Shown piece after piece: positions 9,559 to 17,920 of a DNA stretch of 64,000 nt (position 1 is its first letter; every line of letters begins with the position of its first letter). The position numbers and the translations under genes were made by a program. This stretch comes from Phycisphaerae bacterium. GTDB lineage: Bacteria > Planctomycetota > Phycisphaerae > UBA1845. Where the stretch lies: positions 36,891 to 100,890 of the forward strand of contig JAJVHU010000009.1 of NCBI GenBank assembly GCA_022072505.1. The letters are read 5' to 3'. The notes beneath the pieces are model-generated. The model was not told where the DNA came from. It saw nothing but the letters and a program-made list of their open reading frames with translations, and ran no database searches.

Positions 9559-9637
9559 CGCTGAGCCGCGAGGTCCGCCTTGCGCGGCGCTACCGCGCGG
9601 CGCAATCTCGCGGGCTGAAGCCGCGCGGCTCGGGTAA
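9559..9637. repeat. REP-like element with inverted GAGCCGCG ends, copy 1
   Basis: The element begins CGCTGAGCCGCG five bases after the tatD stop and ends CGCGGCTCGGGTAA. GAGCCGCG and CGCGGCTC are inverted ends. Inside are GGCTGAAGCC, the complement of the GGCTTCAGCC hairpin centre, and a GCGCGGCG/CGCGCGGCG pair that can also fold. The copy at 32646-32711 after guaB has the same boundaries but a different interior. Both lie just 3' of a gene on the plus strand, so they may act as terminators or mRNA-end hairpins. Confidence 0.75.
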
Positions 9638-9693
9638 GCGGTTCCGCCTGGACCCGTCACAGCGAGGCGCGGGCGCGGATCCGGACAGCATTG

Positions 9694-10743
9694 ATGATGC
9701 AATATGAACACGTCTGTCTTGAGGGGTTCGGGACGGTGCTGCCGCCGAGGGTGGTCACGTCCCTGGAGGTCGAGGAGCGGCTCGCGCCGGTGTACGCGCG
9801 GTTCGGCGTCCACGCCGGGCGCCTCGAACTGATGAGCGGTGTCCGGGAGCGGCGCTTTTTCGAGGAAGGCGTCCTGCCCAGCGATTCCGCCGCCGAGGCC
9901 GGACGCGCCGCTCTGGCCGCTTCAGGCGTGACCCCCGACCGGATCGGGGCGGTCTTTCATACCGGTGTCTCACGCGACTGCATCGAACCGGCCACCGCCT
10001 CCTTTGTTCACGAAAAACTCGGCCTCGGCGGCGACGTCCTCCTTTTTGACATCTCCAACGCCTGTCTCGGTTTCGCCGACGGAATGATCGTTCTGGCGAA
10101 CATGATCGAACTGGGGCAGGTGGAGCGAGGCTTGATCGTCGCCGGCGAGAGCGGTCGGCAGCTCGTCGAGAGCACGATCGAACACCTCCTGACGGCGCCG
10201 GAGCTGACGAAGCGACAGTTCAAGGACGCCTTCGCGTCGTTGACGATCGGGTCGGGCGCGGCGGCGCTGGTGATGGCGCACGAGTCCGTGTCGCGCACGG
10301 GGCACCGTCTTCTCGGCGGCGTCGCCCGCGCCGCCACCGAGCACAGCGACCTGTGTCGGGGAACCGGCGACGCGGCGTTCACGCCCGGCGCCCGGATGAT
10401 CATGAACACGGATTCGGAGACGTTGCTTGAGCAGGGGTGCCGTCTCGCCGCGCAGACATGGGAGGCGTTCAAACTGCGCCTCGGCTGGTCGAACACCGAC
10501 GTGGATCACAGCTTCACTCACCAGGTCGGCGTCGCTCACCGCGAGCGCCTTTACGAGGTTACCGGACTGGACGCCCGGCGCGACTTCTCCACGCTGGAGT
10601 TTCTCGGCAACGTCGGGTCCGTTTCGCTCCCGCTGACGATGGCGATGGGTACGGAGCGGAACCCTCCTGCCGTGGGAGACCGGGTCGCTCTGCTGGGCAT
10701 CGGCAGCGGTCTTTCCTGCGCCATGCTCGGGGTGGAGTGGTGA
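9694..10743 (+). CDS. Beta-ketoacyl-ACP synthase III-like (thiolase-fold) enzyme
   Basis: A 349-residue thiolase-fold protein with the Cys-His-Asn triad of KAS-III enzymes: Cys in ISNACLGF (about residue 124), His in HSFTHQVG and Asn in FLGNVGSVSLP. The GSGAAALVM strand of the family is present. KAS-III condenses acyl-CoA with malonyl-ACP (FabH) or, in relatives such as OleA, two fatty-acyl chains head to head. Only general family features are visible, so I do not name it fabH. No other fatty-acid genes lie beside it, which argues for a specialised rather than housekeeping role. The start is ATG 9694; ATG 9697 is equally possible. Confidence 0.85.
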   Translation: MMQYEHVCLEGFGTVLPPRVVTSLEVEERLAPVYARFGVHAGRLELMSGVRERRFFEEGVLPSDSAAEAGRAALAASGVTPDRIGAVFHTGVSRDCIEPATASFVHEKLGLGGDVLLFDISNACLGFADGMIVLANMIELGQVERGLIVAGESGRQLVESTIEHLLTAPELTKRQFKDAFASLTIGSGAAALVMAHESVSRTGHRLLGGVARAATEHSDLCRGTGDAAFTPGARMIMNTDSETLLEQGCRLAAQTWEAFKLRLGWSNTDVDHSFTHQVGVAHRERLYEVTGLDARRDFSTLEFLGNVGSVSLPLTMAMGTERNPPAVGDRVALLGIGSGLSCAMLGVEW

Positions 10744-10984
10744 TCCCTCCGAGAACCGTCCGGCGTTGACCGCCGTCAGACGAAAAACCGGCGACAAACC
10801 GCAGTCCCTCGTGCAATGCCCGACCCTTTCCACTACATCCTCAAGATAGGGAATTCGGTTCCGGCTTGAATAACGGCCGGGAGGTTCGGTTGGTAAGGGT
10901 TGACCGGAATGTCCGGAACGCGGGAAAACCCCGCTGGTTTGAGGCTGGAGGTCGCAGATTCGGTCCGAAGATCGTTCGCTGACG

Positions 10985-11587
10985 ATGCCGGCGAAAAAAT
11001 CCGAACCTGTTCCGAGCGGGAAGTCAGTCGACCGGTCCGCGGGGTGGGACCGGGCGGATTTCGCTGCGCGCTTCCGCGATGCGTACCGCACGTTGTGGTT
11101 GATCGCCGGCGGCGTGTTGGGATCGCGCTCAGGGATCGAGGACGTGCTTCAGGAAGCGGCGGCCGTGGCGTTGAGCAAGCCGGACCAGTTCCAGGCTGGA
11201 ACGAGCTTCCGGGCGTGGATGGGACAGATCGTCCGGTTCGTGGCGCTCAATCACGGGCGGCGGGTGCAGCGCGAGGGAGCAAACGTCGCGGAGCTGGATC
11301 AGCTCCCTCAGCGATCGGCGTCGCCGGGACCGGGCATGCCTTCCGGGCGCGAGCGACGGTGGACGGCGTCGGACGCGGACCGGCTGGGCTTTGATGACGA
11401 GTTGTTGACGCATCTGCGCGACTTGAGCGAGACGGCGCGGGCGTGCCTGCTGCTGAGGACGATCGAGGGGCTGGAGTATTCGGAGATTTCGAAAGCGCTG
11501 GACATTCCCGAGGGCACGGCGATGAGCCACGTGCATCGCAGCCGCCGCCAGCTTCGAGAGCGGTTGTCGCATCGGGCGCCCGAATGA
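10985..11587 (+). CDS. ECF-type sigma factor
   Basis: A 200-residue sigma-70 family regulator without regions 1 and 3. Region 2 is visible in LGSRSGIEDVLQEAA and FRAWMGQIVRFVALNHGRR, which read the -10 element. Region 4 is visible in ARACLLLRTIEGLEYSEISKA and IPEGTAMSHVHRSRRQLRERL, a helix-turn-helix for the -35 element. An atypically long linker of about 45 residues joins them. The next gene, ten bases downstream, encodes a one-helix membrane protein that is probably its anti-sigma partner, and a pseudopilin gene follows. Such trios are common in planctomycetes. I could not identify a self-recognised promoter in the 241-base upstream gap. Confidence 0.9.
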   Translation: MPAKKSEPVPSGKSVDRSAGWDRADFAARFRDAYRTLWLIAGGVLGSRSGIEDVLQEAAAVALSKPDQFQAGTSFRAWMGQIVRFVALNHGRRVQREGANVAELDQLPQRSASPGPGMPSGRERRWTASDADRLGFDDELLTHLRDLSETARACLLLRTIEGLEYSEISKALDIPEGTAMSHVHRSRRQLRERLSHRAPE

Positions 11588-11597
11588 TGAACCGGAC

Positions 11598-12383
11598 ATG
11601 AGCGAACGACAGGATTCAACCCGGATGGAGGCGTACCTCGACGGCCGGCTCGCCAAGGCGGAACAAGCCGCCTTCGAGCGGGCGGTTGCGGACGATCCGG
11701 ATGCGCGGGCGGAAATTGAAGTGCAGCGCCGCATCGACGCGGCGCTGCGGCGCGAGTTTGCCCCGCCGGCGGAGATGCCCACCCTGTGGACCAACGGGCA
11801 GACCTTCCCGGCGGGGCAGCTTTCCTCGCCTGACCGCGCGGCAAGGCGCTTCCCGCGCCGCACGACCTGGGCGCTGGCGGCGGCGCTGGCGCTCGCCGTC
11901 ACCGCCGCGGTTTATGTCGCGCTGACGTCTTCGCCCCCCGCGGTGACGCCGATCGTCAGGCATCGCGAGTCGTTTGTCGAGGTGCGCGAGCGTCTGCTGG
12001 CCGACCGGTTTGAGCCGGACTGGGTCTGCGAGGTGGGTCCGAAGTTCGCGATGTCGGTGTACTGGCGCCTCGGGCAGCCGCTGCTGGTCGGCGCGATTCC
12101 GAGCGGCGTGAACGTCCTCGGCTGGTCCTACTGCAACGCGCTGAGCCCGGAGACGATGGTGCTTCTGACTCGGGTGGACGACCGCCCGGTGGTCATTTAT
12201 GTCGACCGCAAAGCGCATGACCGGTCTCAGTCGGCGCCGGAGGGGCTGCGTCTTTTCAGGGGCGAAGTCGGCGATCTGGTGCTGTATGAGTTGACGCAAG
12301 CCGAGTCGGCGTCGGTGCTTCCGCTCTTTTTTGAGCCGGCGATCGAGGAGGGTTGGAAGGACATTTCCATCTACGAAGACTAG
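11598..12383 (+). CDS. Anti-sigma-like single-pass membrane protein
   Basis: This 261-residue protein starts ten bases after the ECF sigma factor and is probably co-transcribed. Its N-terminus (LDGRLAKAEQAAFERAVADDP, followed by RRIDAALRREF) resembles the cytosolic helical domain of anti-sigma factors, but no HxxxCxxC zinc motif is present. One transmembrane helix at about residues 90-112 (WALAAALALAVTAAVYVAL) separates it from a periplasmic domain of about 145 residues. That domain has no recognised motif apart from a few cysteines. Binding and silencing of the adjacent sigma factor is inferred from order and topology. Confidence 0.7.
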   Translation: MSERQDSTRMEAYLDGRLAKAEQAAFERAVADDPDARAEIEVQRRIDAALRREFAPPAEMPTLWTNGQTFPAGQLSSPDRAARRFPRRTTWALAAALALAVTAAVYVALTSSPPAVTPIVRHRESFVEVRERLLADRFEPDWVCEVGPKFAMSVYWRLGQPLLVGAIPSGVNVLGWSYCNALSPETMVLLTRVDDRPVVIYVDRKAHDRSQSAPEGLRLFRGEVGDLVLYELTQAESASVLPLFFEPAIEEGWKDISIYED

Positions 12384-12506
12384 CGACGACGCGGATGCCG
12401 CTGAGGTTCGGGCGGCGGGACAGGCGGAAGGCGGATTGCGGGGCGCATGCGCCGCCGCCCGGCCGCTGAAGGAAACGTTCGGTCGCCAACGAAGAGAGGT
12501 TTGACA

Positions 12507-13577
12507 ATGAGGTCCACGGTCAAGTCTTTCAAATCCTGGGGAACACCCCGGTCTGCGGGGCGCTCCGCGTTCACGTTGATCGAGCTGCTGACGGTCATCC
12601 TCATTCTCGGGGTGCTGATCGCGATCCTCGTTCCCTCGATGTCCGCGGCCCGGGCGGCGGGGAAGGACGCCTCGACCGCGGGGACGCTGTCCGCGATTCA
12701 GACGGCGCTGGAGGCGTTCAAAGACGAGCACGGAAAGACGTTCCCGCGCTCCGGCGGCTATCCCCCGTCGTTCATGCACCCCAACCTCTACGACCGGGAC
12801 AACCAGCCGGTGTTCACGATGGCGCAGGGCGCCAACGGCCGCTTTCCCTTCCTCGCCGGATATCCGAAAGTTTACGGCGCGCATTACCTTTCCGCGATGT
12901 TGATGGGCGTCGACCGGCAAGGGTACGTGCGCCGGTCGGACGTTCCGCCGGACCTTCTCGGCCAGCCGGAGCGCTGGTACACCGTTCTGGACGATCAGGG
13001 GACGCTGCTTCCGCGCGCCGCGTCCTATCTCGACGCCTCACGCGTGCGCCTGATCCGCACGGATGAGCTTCCGGGCGCGTACAACCCGGTTCATTTCCCG
13101 AACTGGGAGATGATGAAGCACCTGCCGGTCATCACTGACGCGCACGACCGCCCGGTGCTTTACTACGTCCCGCACCGGCACGGCTCGCTCCAGAACATGA
13201 TGGAGTGGTACTACAGTCCGACGAATCATTACCCCGACGGTCCGCCGATCTACTACCACGTGGACAACGCCGGATTCACGGGCATCCTCAGCGAACCGTT
13301 GTACAACCAGCCGGGGTGGAACTTCGGGCGCGGCGGGCTTCACCGCATCGCCCGCCCCGGGCACGAACTGACCGCCCTGGACATCGACGACGATCGCAAC
13401 CGCGACTCCCTCGCACGCTACGTCCTGGACATGCGGGCCTTCCGCTCCCTGCCCGAGAGGACGGCGAAGTCGCCTTTGCGCCCGGTGAACAAGGACACGT
13501 ACCTGCTGATCACGGCCGGGCGCGACGCAATTTACGGCTCGCCCGACGACGTGCGCAATTTCGAGTCGGGGGAGTGA
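12507..13577 (+). CDS. Pseudopilin with type IV prepilin N-terminal methylation motif
   Basis: The protein (356 residues from ATG 12507, preceded by GAGAGG) carries the prepilin signature FTLIELLTVILILGVLIAILVP after a basic leader ending in SAGRSA. Cleavage before Phe and N-methylation are expected, and the helix anchors it in the membrane. The rest is an unusually large head rich in Tyr, Pro and His, unlike the small major pilins, so it is more likely a minor pseudopilin of a type II secretion or T4P-like system. It follows the sigma/anti-sigma pair by about 125 bases on the same strand. A PilT-like ATPase lies at 21707-22846, but no other assembly gene is nearby. Confidence 0.88.
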   Translation: MRSTVKSFKSWGTPRSAGRSAFTLIELLTVILILGVLIAILVPSMSAARAAGKDASTAGTLSAIQTALEAFKDEHGKTFPRSGGYPPSFMHPNLYDRDNQPVFTMAQGANGRFPFLAGYPKVYGAHYLSAMLMGVDRQGYVRRSDVPPDLLGQPERWYTVLDDQGTLLPRAASYLDASRVRLIRTDELPGAYNPVHFPNWEMMKHLPVITDAHDRPVLYYVPHRHGSLQNMMEWYYSPTNHYPDGPPIYYHVDNAGFTGILSEPLYNQPGWNFGRGGLHRIARPGHELTALDIDDDRNRDSLARYVLDMRAFRSLPERTAKSPLRPVNKDTYLLITAGRDAIYGSPDDVRNFESGE

Positions 13578-13601
13578 GGGTCCCGCCTCACCCCGGTGAA
13601 G

Positions 13602-13636
13602 CCGCGGTCGCGTCGCCCGACGGCGCGCGACCGCGG
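13602..13636. terminator. 11-bp hairpin followed by a T-run
   Basis: The arms CCGCGGTCGCG (13602-13612) and CGCGACCGCGG (13626-13636) pair perfectly around a 13-base loop and are followed by tccttttcc. The hairpin lies between the convergent pseudopilin gene and mcsB. It reads as an intrinsic terminator for the plus-strand transcript and may also serve mcsB. Confidence 0.7.
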
Positions 13637-13671
13637 TCCTTTTCCCGGGCGCGAGGGTTCGCCGGGGCGAA

Positions 13672-14730
13672 TCAGTTCAGGCGGTGCAGACGCTCCCGCA
13701 GATACTCCGCGCGAAGCGCGCCCCGCTCCTCCCCGGACATCGTCCGCCCGGTCCGTTTCTGAAGGTGCGCCGGCTGCGTCGGCATGATGAGGTCGTTCAG
13801 CTCCTTGACGTCCATCTTCGGGAAGCGCCCGGTGGCGATGCCGAGGCGCAGGTGCGACAGGTGCAGGAGCGTCTCCTCACTGCTGATGATTCTCGCGGTG
13901 CGGAGGTTGCCGAACGCGCGCCAGATCCGGTCGTCGAGCTGGACCGGGCGCTTCTCGATCAGCGCCTGCCGCGCGGCGCGCTCGTATTCGACGACGCGCG
14001 GGATGATGCTTTCACCGAATTCCTCAACGATCTCCTCCTCGGATTTCCCGAGGGTCGTCTGATTCGATATCTGGTAAAAATCCCCGACGGCGTCGGTTCC
14101 CTCGCCGTACAACCCCCGGATCGCCAGGCGAAGCTCCTCCGCCGCGCGGGCGACGCGGACGATCTCGTTCGTCAGCTTCAGGGCGGGCAGGTGCAGCATG
14201 ACCGACACCCGGATGCCCGTCCCCAGGTTGGTCGGGCAGGCGGTCAGGTACCCCAGCCGCCCGTCAAACGCGAACTCGACCCGCTCGGCCAACTCGTCGT
14301 CGAGGGCGTTGATCTCTCCCCACAACGCCACGAGCTGGAGCCCGCTGCGCAACGCCTGAAGACGGACGTGGTCCTCCTCGTTGATCATGACCGCCAGCGT
14401 CTCGCCGCGCGTCACCACCACGCCGCGCGGGCCTGGCGCATCCGCGAGCTGCCGGCTGATCAGGTGGCGCTCGACGAGCACCTGACGGTCCAGCGGGTCC
14501 GCCGGGTCGAGATCCAGCGCGACCGCGTCCTTGCAGGATCGGCAGGACAGCGCCCCCTCGGACACCGTCCGCAGAATCTCGGCGAGGTCCGACTCCCCGG
14601 CCCGGTTGCGGAAAGGGTAGTTCGCCAGGTTCCGCGCCAGGCGGATGCGCGAGGAGATCACGACGTCGGACATCGGTCCGGTGCCTTGAAGCCACTCCCC
14701 TCGCTGCAGCATCAGGTCGTCGATCGTCAT
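13672..14730 (-). CDS. mcsB: Protein-arginine kinase McsB
   Basis: A 352-residue member of the phosphagen-kinase fold, matching the McsB length. The N-terminus has VVISSRIRLARNLANYPFRNR-type sequence, where Arg residues bind ATP. CPTNLGTGIRVSVMLHLP contains the conserved nucleotide/phosphate-binding loop seen in McsB and arginine kinases. McsB phosphorylates arginines on proteins to mark them for ClpCP. Its start overlaps the mcsA stop by four bases, so translation is coupled and the two act as the usual McsA-McsB complex. No ctsR or clpC lies in the window. A terminator hairpin separates it from the convergent pseudopilin gene. Confidence 0.95.
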   Translation of the reverse strand: MTIDDLMLQRGEWLQGTGPMSDVVISSRIRLARNLANYPFRNRAGESDLAEILRTVSEGALSCRSCKDAVALDLDPADPLDRQVLVERHLISRQLADAPGPRGVVVTRGETLAVMINEEDHVRLQALRSGLQLVALWGEINALDDELAERVEFAFDGRLGYLTACPTNLGTGIRVSVMLHLPALKLTNEIVRVARAAEELRLAIRGLYGEGTDAVGDFYQISNQTTLGKSEEEIVEEFGESIIPRVVEYERAARQALIEKRPVQLDDRIWRAFGNLRTARIISSEETLLHLSHLRLGIATGRFPKMDVKELNDLIMPTQPAHLQKRTGRTMSGEERGALRAEYLRERLHRLN

Positions 14731-15221
14731 CGTTCTTCGAGGATCCGGATCTCGTCGCGCAGCCGCGCCGCGGCCTCATACTGCTCAGTCTCGACCGCCT
14801 GCTTCAGCGACCGCTGAAGGCGGGACAACGTCGTCTGCCGCCGGGCGCTTTCGTCGGACGGTCCGGGAGTCTTGCCCGTGTGACGCGCGGCGCCTTCCTG
14901 CGCCTTCTCGATGATCGGCTTGAGCAGGTCCGCGAACGCCGTGTAATCGTAGGGGCAGCCGAGCAGCCCCTGCTCGTGAAAATCCTTGAACGACGCGCCG
15001 CACTGCGGACAGACGCGCTCCGCCAGGGATTTCAGGCCCAGCCCCTGCTTGATGAACTCCTCCAGGACGGTCGCCGACATCGTGTGCGGTTTGACGGCGA
15101 CGCCCTCCTTCATCGCGCAGGACTCGCAAAGATGGCGCTCGACGGCTTCCCCGGACGGACGGATGTCGGTCAGGTGGACGCACGCCGAGTTCTTCTCACA
15201 CGCCTGGCAGGGAATCGCCAT
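14727..15221 (-). CDS. mcsA: McsA, zinc-binding activator of McsB
   Basis: This 164-residue protein has four cysteine pairs in the McsA pattern: CQAC near residue 5, CESC near 32, CPQC near 71, and a last Cys in LGCPYDY. These form two zinc sites. The C-terminal UVR motif, LKQAVETEQYEAAARLRDEIRILEE, is a helical hairpin known to bind partners. McsA activates the McsB arginine kinase. It is the first gene of a two-gene unit with a four-base overlap. The start ATG at 15221 leads directly into the first zinc pair. Confidence 0.95.
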   Translation of the reverse strand: MAIPCQACEKNSACVHLTDIRPSGEAVERHLCESCAMKEGVAVKPHTMSATVLEEFIKQGLGLKSLAERVCPQCGASFKDFHEQGLLGCPYDYTAFADLLKPIIEKAQEGAARHTGKTPGPSDESARRQTTLSRLQRSLKQAVETEQYEAAARLRDEIRILEER

Positions 15222-15399
15222 CGCAGTCGCACTCTTAAAACGGCGGGGGGCGATCCTCAGGAACGTCTCTCACCGTCCCCTGATTTTATCTTTCACGCTT
15301 TCAAGGGTCAAAAAACCGCAGGTCGCCGCGTTCGCGCCTCGCCGCCGCGACCCCGTGACATTTATCGTCGCTTTGCCCCGGACGACTTCTGCCTGGCGG

Positions 15400-15774
15400 T
15401 CATGCGCCCCCGAGCGGGCGTTCATACGACGCCCGACACCCCGGCGCCTCCGTCACCTCGACGCGGACCGCCGATCCCACGCCCGCCGATCGCACGCCCG
15501 TCAGGATCCACTCCGCGACCGCCTCCGCCGTCGGACCGCGCTCCGCGAAACACGCCAGGTCGTTCAAGCGCCGATGCTCCAGTCCCGAAAGCAACCCGCG
15601 CAACACCCGCTGAAGCTCCTGAAAGTCCACCACCATCCCGCACGCATCCAGCTCCGTCGCCGCGCACTCCACCGACACCCGCCAGTCATGCCCGTGAAGC
15701 GCCTCCACGCTCCCGTCCGGAAGCGTCACCTGGTGCGTCGCGCAGAACCCGTCTTCGATGCATACTCGGTACAT
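15400..15774 (-). CDS. 6-pyruvoyl-tetrahydropterin synthase (QueD) family, ExxHGH type
   Basis: The 124-residue protein has the two zinc-binding regions of the PTPS/QueD family, FCATHQV and LHGHDWRV, and the C-terminal VEVTEAPGCRASY that binds the pterin. The usual catalytic Cys four residues before HGH is missing: the stretch reads SVEALHGH, giving E-x-x-H-G-H. In the family, that Glu-for-Cys form characterises PTPS-III, a paralogue that can replace dihydroneopterin aldolase in folate synthesis. A queuosine role (QueD) is the alternative; no other que or fol gene is near. The gene diverges from mqnE, with its start near 15774. Confidence 0.8.
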   Translation of the reverse strand: MYRVCIEDGFCATHQVTLPDGSVEALHGHDWRVSVECAATELDACGMVVDFQELQRVLRGLLSGLEHRRLNDLACFAERGPTAEAVAEWILTGVRSAGVGSAVRVEVTEAPGCRASYERPLGGA

Positions 15775-16006
15775 GTTCGATCCGCCCGTCCCCGCAACCT
15801 TGCGCCGCCGGTCGCTATCCCGCGCCGCCGCGAAGCACCACGCGGACGTTCCCGCCGCCGACGTTCCAGCGAAGCGCCCGACTTGGTGCGTCGCGGTTTC
15901 AGGCGTTATACTCGCGGCCTCCGCGTCGGCGAAGGCGGGCGCCGGCCGGTCCGGCTTCCCGGCGCGAGATTCAGAAACGGTGTGCGACGTGACGGTTGCG
16001 ACGGCG

Positions 16007-17305
16007 ATGAATGACGCTTTGAAGGCGACCAGGGTCGGTCCGGGACTCGATCCGGACGCCGCGTTGCGCCTCTACGAGTCCAACGACATACACACCCTCG
16101 GAGAACTCGCCGACGGCGTCCGGCGGCGCCTTCACGGATCCGCCGCCTTCTACAACATCAACCGCCACATCAATTACACCAACTACTGCGTCTTAAGCTG
16201 CAAGTTCTGCTCCTTCTTCCGACCCTACCCCAGGAAACCCGTTCCGGGGGCTTCGCCGCTCCGGGGGGAGTCCGCTTCGCAGAGCGACGAAGCGCGATCC
16301 GCCGGGCCTTGGACGGATGCCCCGGCCGGGTACGAGCTTTCCGTCGCGGAGGTCGTCGACCGCGCCAGGCTCGCCTACGCCGCCGGGGCGACCGAAGTCC
16401 ACATCGTCGGCGGGCTGCACCCGAAGCTGCCCTTCGACTACTACCTCGACCTGTGCAGCGGCATCCGCCGCACCTGCCCGCATCTGCACGTCAAAGCCTT
16501 CACCGCCATCGAGATCATCCACTTCACGCGCATCAGCCGCCCGCGGTTGTCGATCGCCGAAGTGTTGACGAAGCTGCGCGAGGCCGGACTGCAATCCCTT
16601 CCGGGCGGCGGCGCCGAAATCTTCGACGACCGCGTGCATCACGAGACGTTCAAGACCAAGGTCGGCGAGGCGGAGTGGTTCGACGTGCATCGCACGGCGC
16701 ATGAACTCGGCATCTTCACCAACGCCACGATGCTTTACGGGCACGTCGAAACGCGCGCCGAGCGCATCACCCACCTGATGAAACTCCGGGAGCATCAGGC
16801 GCAGAGCCTTCGCGACCGCCCCGCGCACTTCAATTGCGTCATCCCCCTGTCCTTCATCCCCGAAGGCAGCCGGCTCGCGCATCTGCCCGGACCGACGGGA
16901 CTGGAAGACCTGAAAACCCTCGCGATCAGCCGCGTCGTGTGCGACAACATCCCCCACATCAAGGCCTTCTGGATCATGCAGTCGCCGAAGCTCGCCCAGG
17001 TCGCGCTCAACTGGGGCGTGGACGACATCGACGGCACGGTGGTGTATTACGACATCACGAAGCGCGAAGGCGCGGGATCCACGCATCAGGAACTCACCGT
17101 CGACCGCCTCAAGCGACTCATCGTCGAAGCCGGCTTCACCCCCGTCGAGCGCGACACGCTCTACCGCCGCGTCGTGCGCGACCCCCGGTCGTGGCGCGTC
17201 GAGGGCGAACCGTGGGAAGTCGCCTGCGACCCGGACGCAGCCGCCTCCGCCGAAAAAACGCCCCCCGCCGAAAGCGGCTTCGTCCCGCTGAGACTCCCCG
17301 ACTGA
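16007..17305 (+). CDS. mqnE: Aminofutalosine synthase MqnE (radical SAM)
   Basis: A 432-residue radical SAM enzyme with the CxxxCxxC cluster motif in NYCVLSCKFCSFFR near residue 60. It also has EVHIVGGLHPKLPFDYY and the downstream MLYGHVETRAERI, all typical of MqnE. It joins adenosyl radical and enolpyruvyl-benzoate to aminofutalosine in the futalosine pathway to menaquinone. MqnC lies at 52215-53420 and late-step genes at 37.5-41.8 kb. About 30 Pro/Ser/Glu-rich residues (KPVPGASPLRGES onward, roughly 16229-16320) interrupt the region right after the cluster; I would not expect this in relatives. The start is uncertain: the frame is open to 15758, and I chose ATG 16007 because family similarity begins there. 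Confidence 0.92.
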   Translation: MNDALKATRVGPGLDPDAALRLYESNDIHTLGELADGVRRRLHGSAAFYNINRHINYTNYCVLSCKFCSFFRPYPRKPVPGASPLRGESASQSDEARSAGPWTDAPAGYELSVAEVVDRARLAYAAGATEVHIVGGLHPKLPFDYYLDLCSGIRRTCPHLHVKAFTAIEIIHFTRISRPRLSIAEVLTKLREAGLQSLPGGGAEIFDDRVHHETFKTKVGEAEWFDVHRTAHELGIFTNATMLYGHVETRAERITHLMKLREHQAQSLRDRPAHFNCVIPLSFIPEGSRLAHLPGPTGLEDLKTLAISRVVCDNIPHIKAFWIMQSPKLAQVALNWGVDDIDGTVVYYDITKREGAGSTHQELTVDRLKRLIVEAGFTPVERDTLYRRVVRDPRSWRVEGEPWEVACDPDAAASAEKTPPAESGFVPLRLPD

Positions 17306-17400
17306 TCGCGCTGTCGGAGGCGCGCGTTGGTGGCCGGGGGCGTCCGGCTTCGGGTTTGCTTGGCGCCCCTGTGTCTTTGTTCCCTCGTTACCTTTTCTCG

Positions 17401-17608
17401 AACGCTTCCTTACGGGCGCGGCTCGGTTAAGGACGCGTTCAGGGTGCAATACGACGCTGTTGTAAAACCGTCGGTACAGACGGGAGGAAGAACGCTTCCT
17501 TACGGGCGCGGCTCGGTTGAGGACGCGTTCAGGGTGCAATACGACGCTGTTGTAAAACCGTCGGTGCAGACGGGAGGAAGAACGCTTCCTTACGGGCGCG
17601 GCGCGGTT
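17401..17608. repeat. 90-bp tandem repeat, two full copies plus a partial third
   Basis: Exact 90-base units run from 17401-17490 and 17491-17580, and a third begins at 17581 and stops matching near 17608. Each unit starts AACGCTTCCTTACGGGCGCG and continues through gctcggtt, the core of the dispersed element also found at 54143, 57941 and 59325. The rest of the unit contains GCTGTTGTAAAACC, an end-like sequence of that element. The array lies in the 615-base gap after mqnE (17306-17920). Apart from this array and the 16-base repeat at 17830, the gap shows no convincing gene; a short minus-strand frame at about 17600-17777 has one hydrophobic segment but no further support. Confidence 0.9.
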
Positions 17609-17829
17609 TTGAGATCGCGTTCGGGGGGCGATAAAGTCCGACGATCGTCGGCGCGGAAAGCGCCATCACCCCCGAGTACGCCGCGGCGGCGATGCAGAAC
17701 CCCCGCGCCGGTCCGATGCGCCTCAGGATTGCGGTCGCGGTCTTGATGGGGGCTCCTTTTTGCGAAGGCGTTGGCATCCTTCGCGGGTTGTAACGCCGCG
17801 GCGGAGATTCTCAAAGCTGCGGAAAGCGG

Positions 17830-17877
17830 CATGACCGAGCGGCGGCATGACCGAGCGGCGGCATGACCGAGCGGCGG
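17830..17877. repeat. 16-bp tandem repeat, three copies
   Basis: Three perfect 16-base copies of catgaccgagcggcgg run from 17830 to 17877, about 40 bases downstream of the histidine kinase stop. They look like recent slippage products. I see no function in them. Confidence 0.85.
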
Positions 17878-17920
17878 CCTGGCGCAAGCCGGCGCCGGAC
17901 CGGGCTTGTGCAGGGGTTCC

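Noticed and set aside
17529..17777. Small minus-strand gene with one hydrophobic segment
   Set aside because: Half of it is coded by the 90-base repeat, there is no convincing ribosome site, and no family resemblance.
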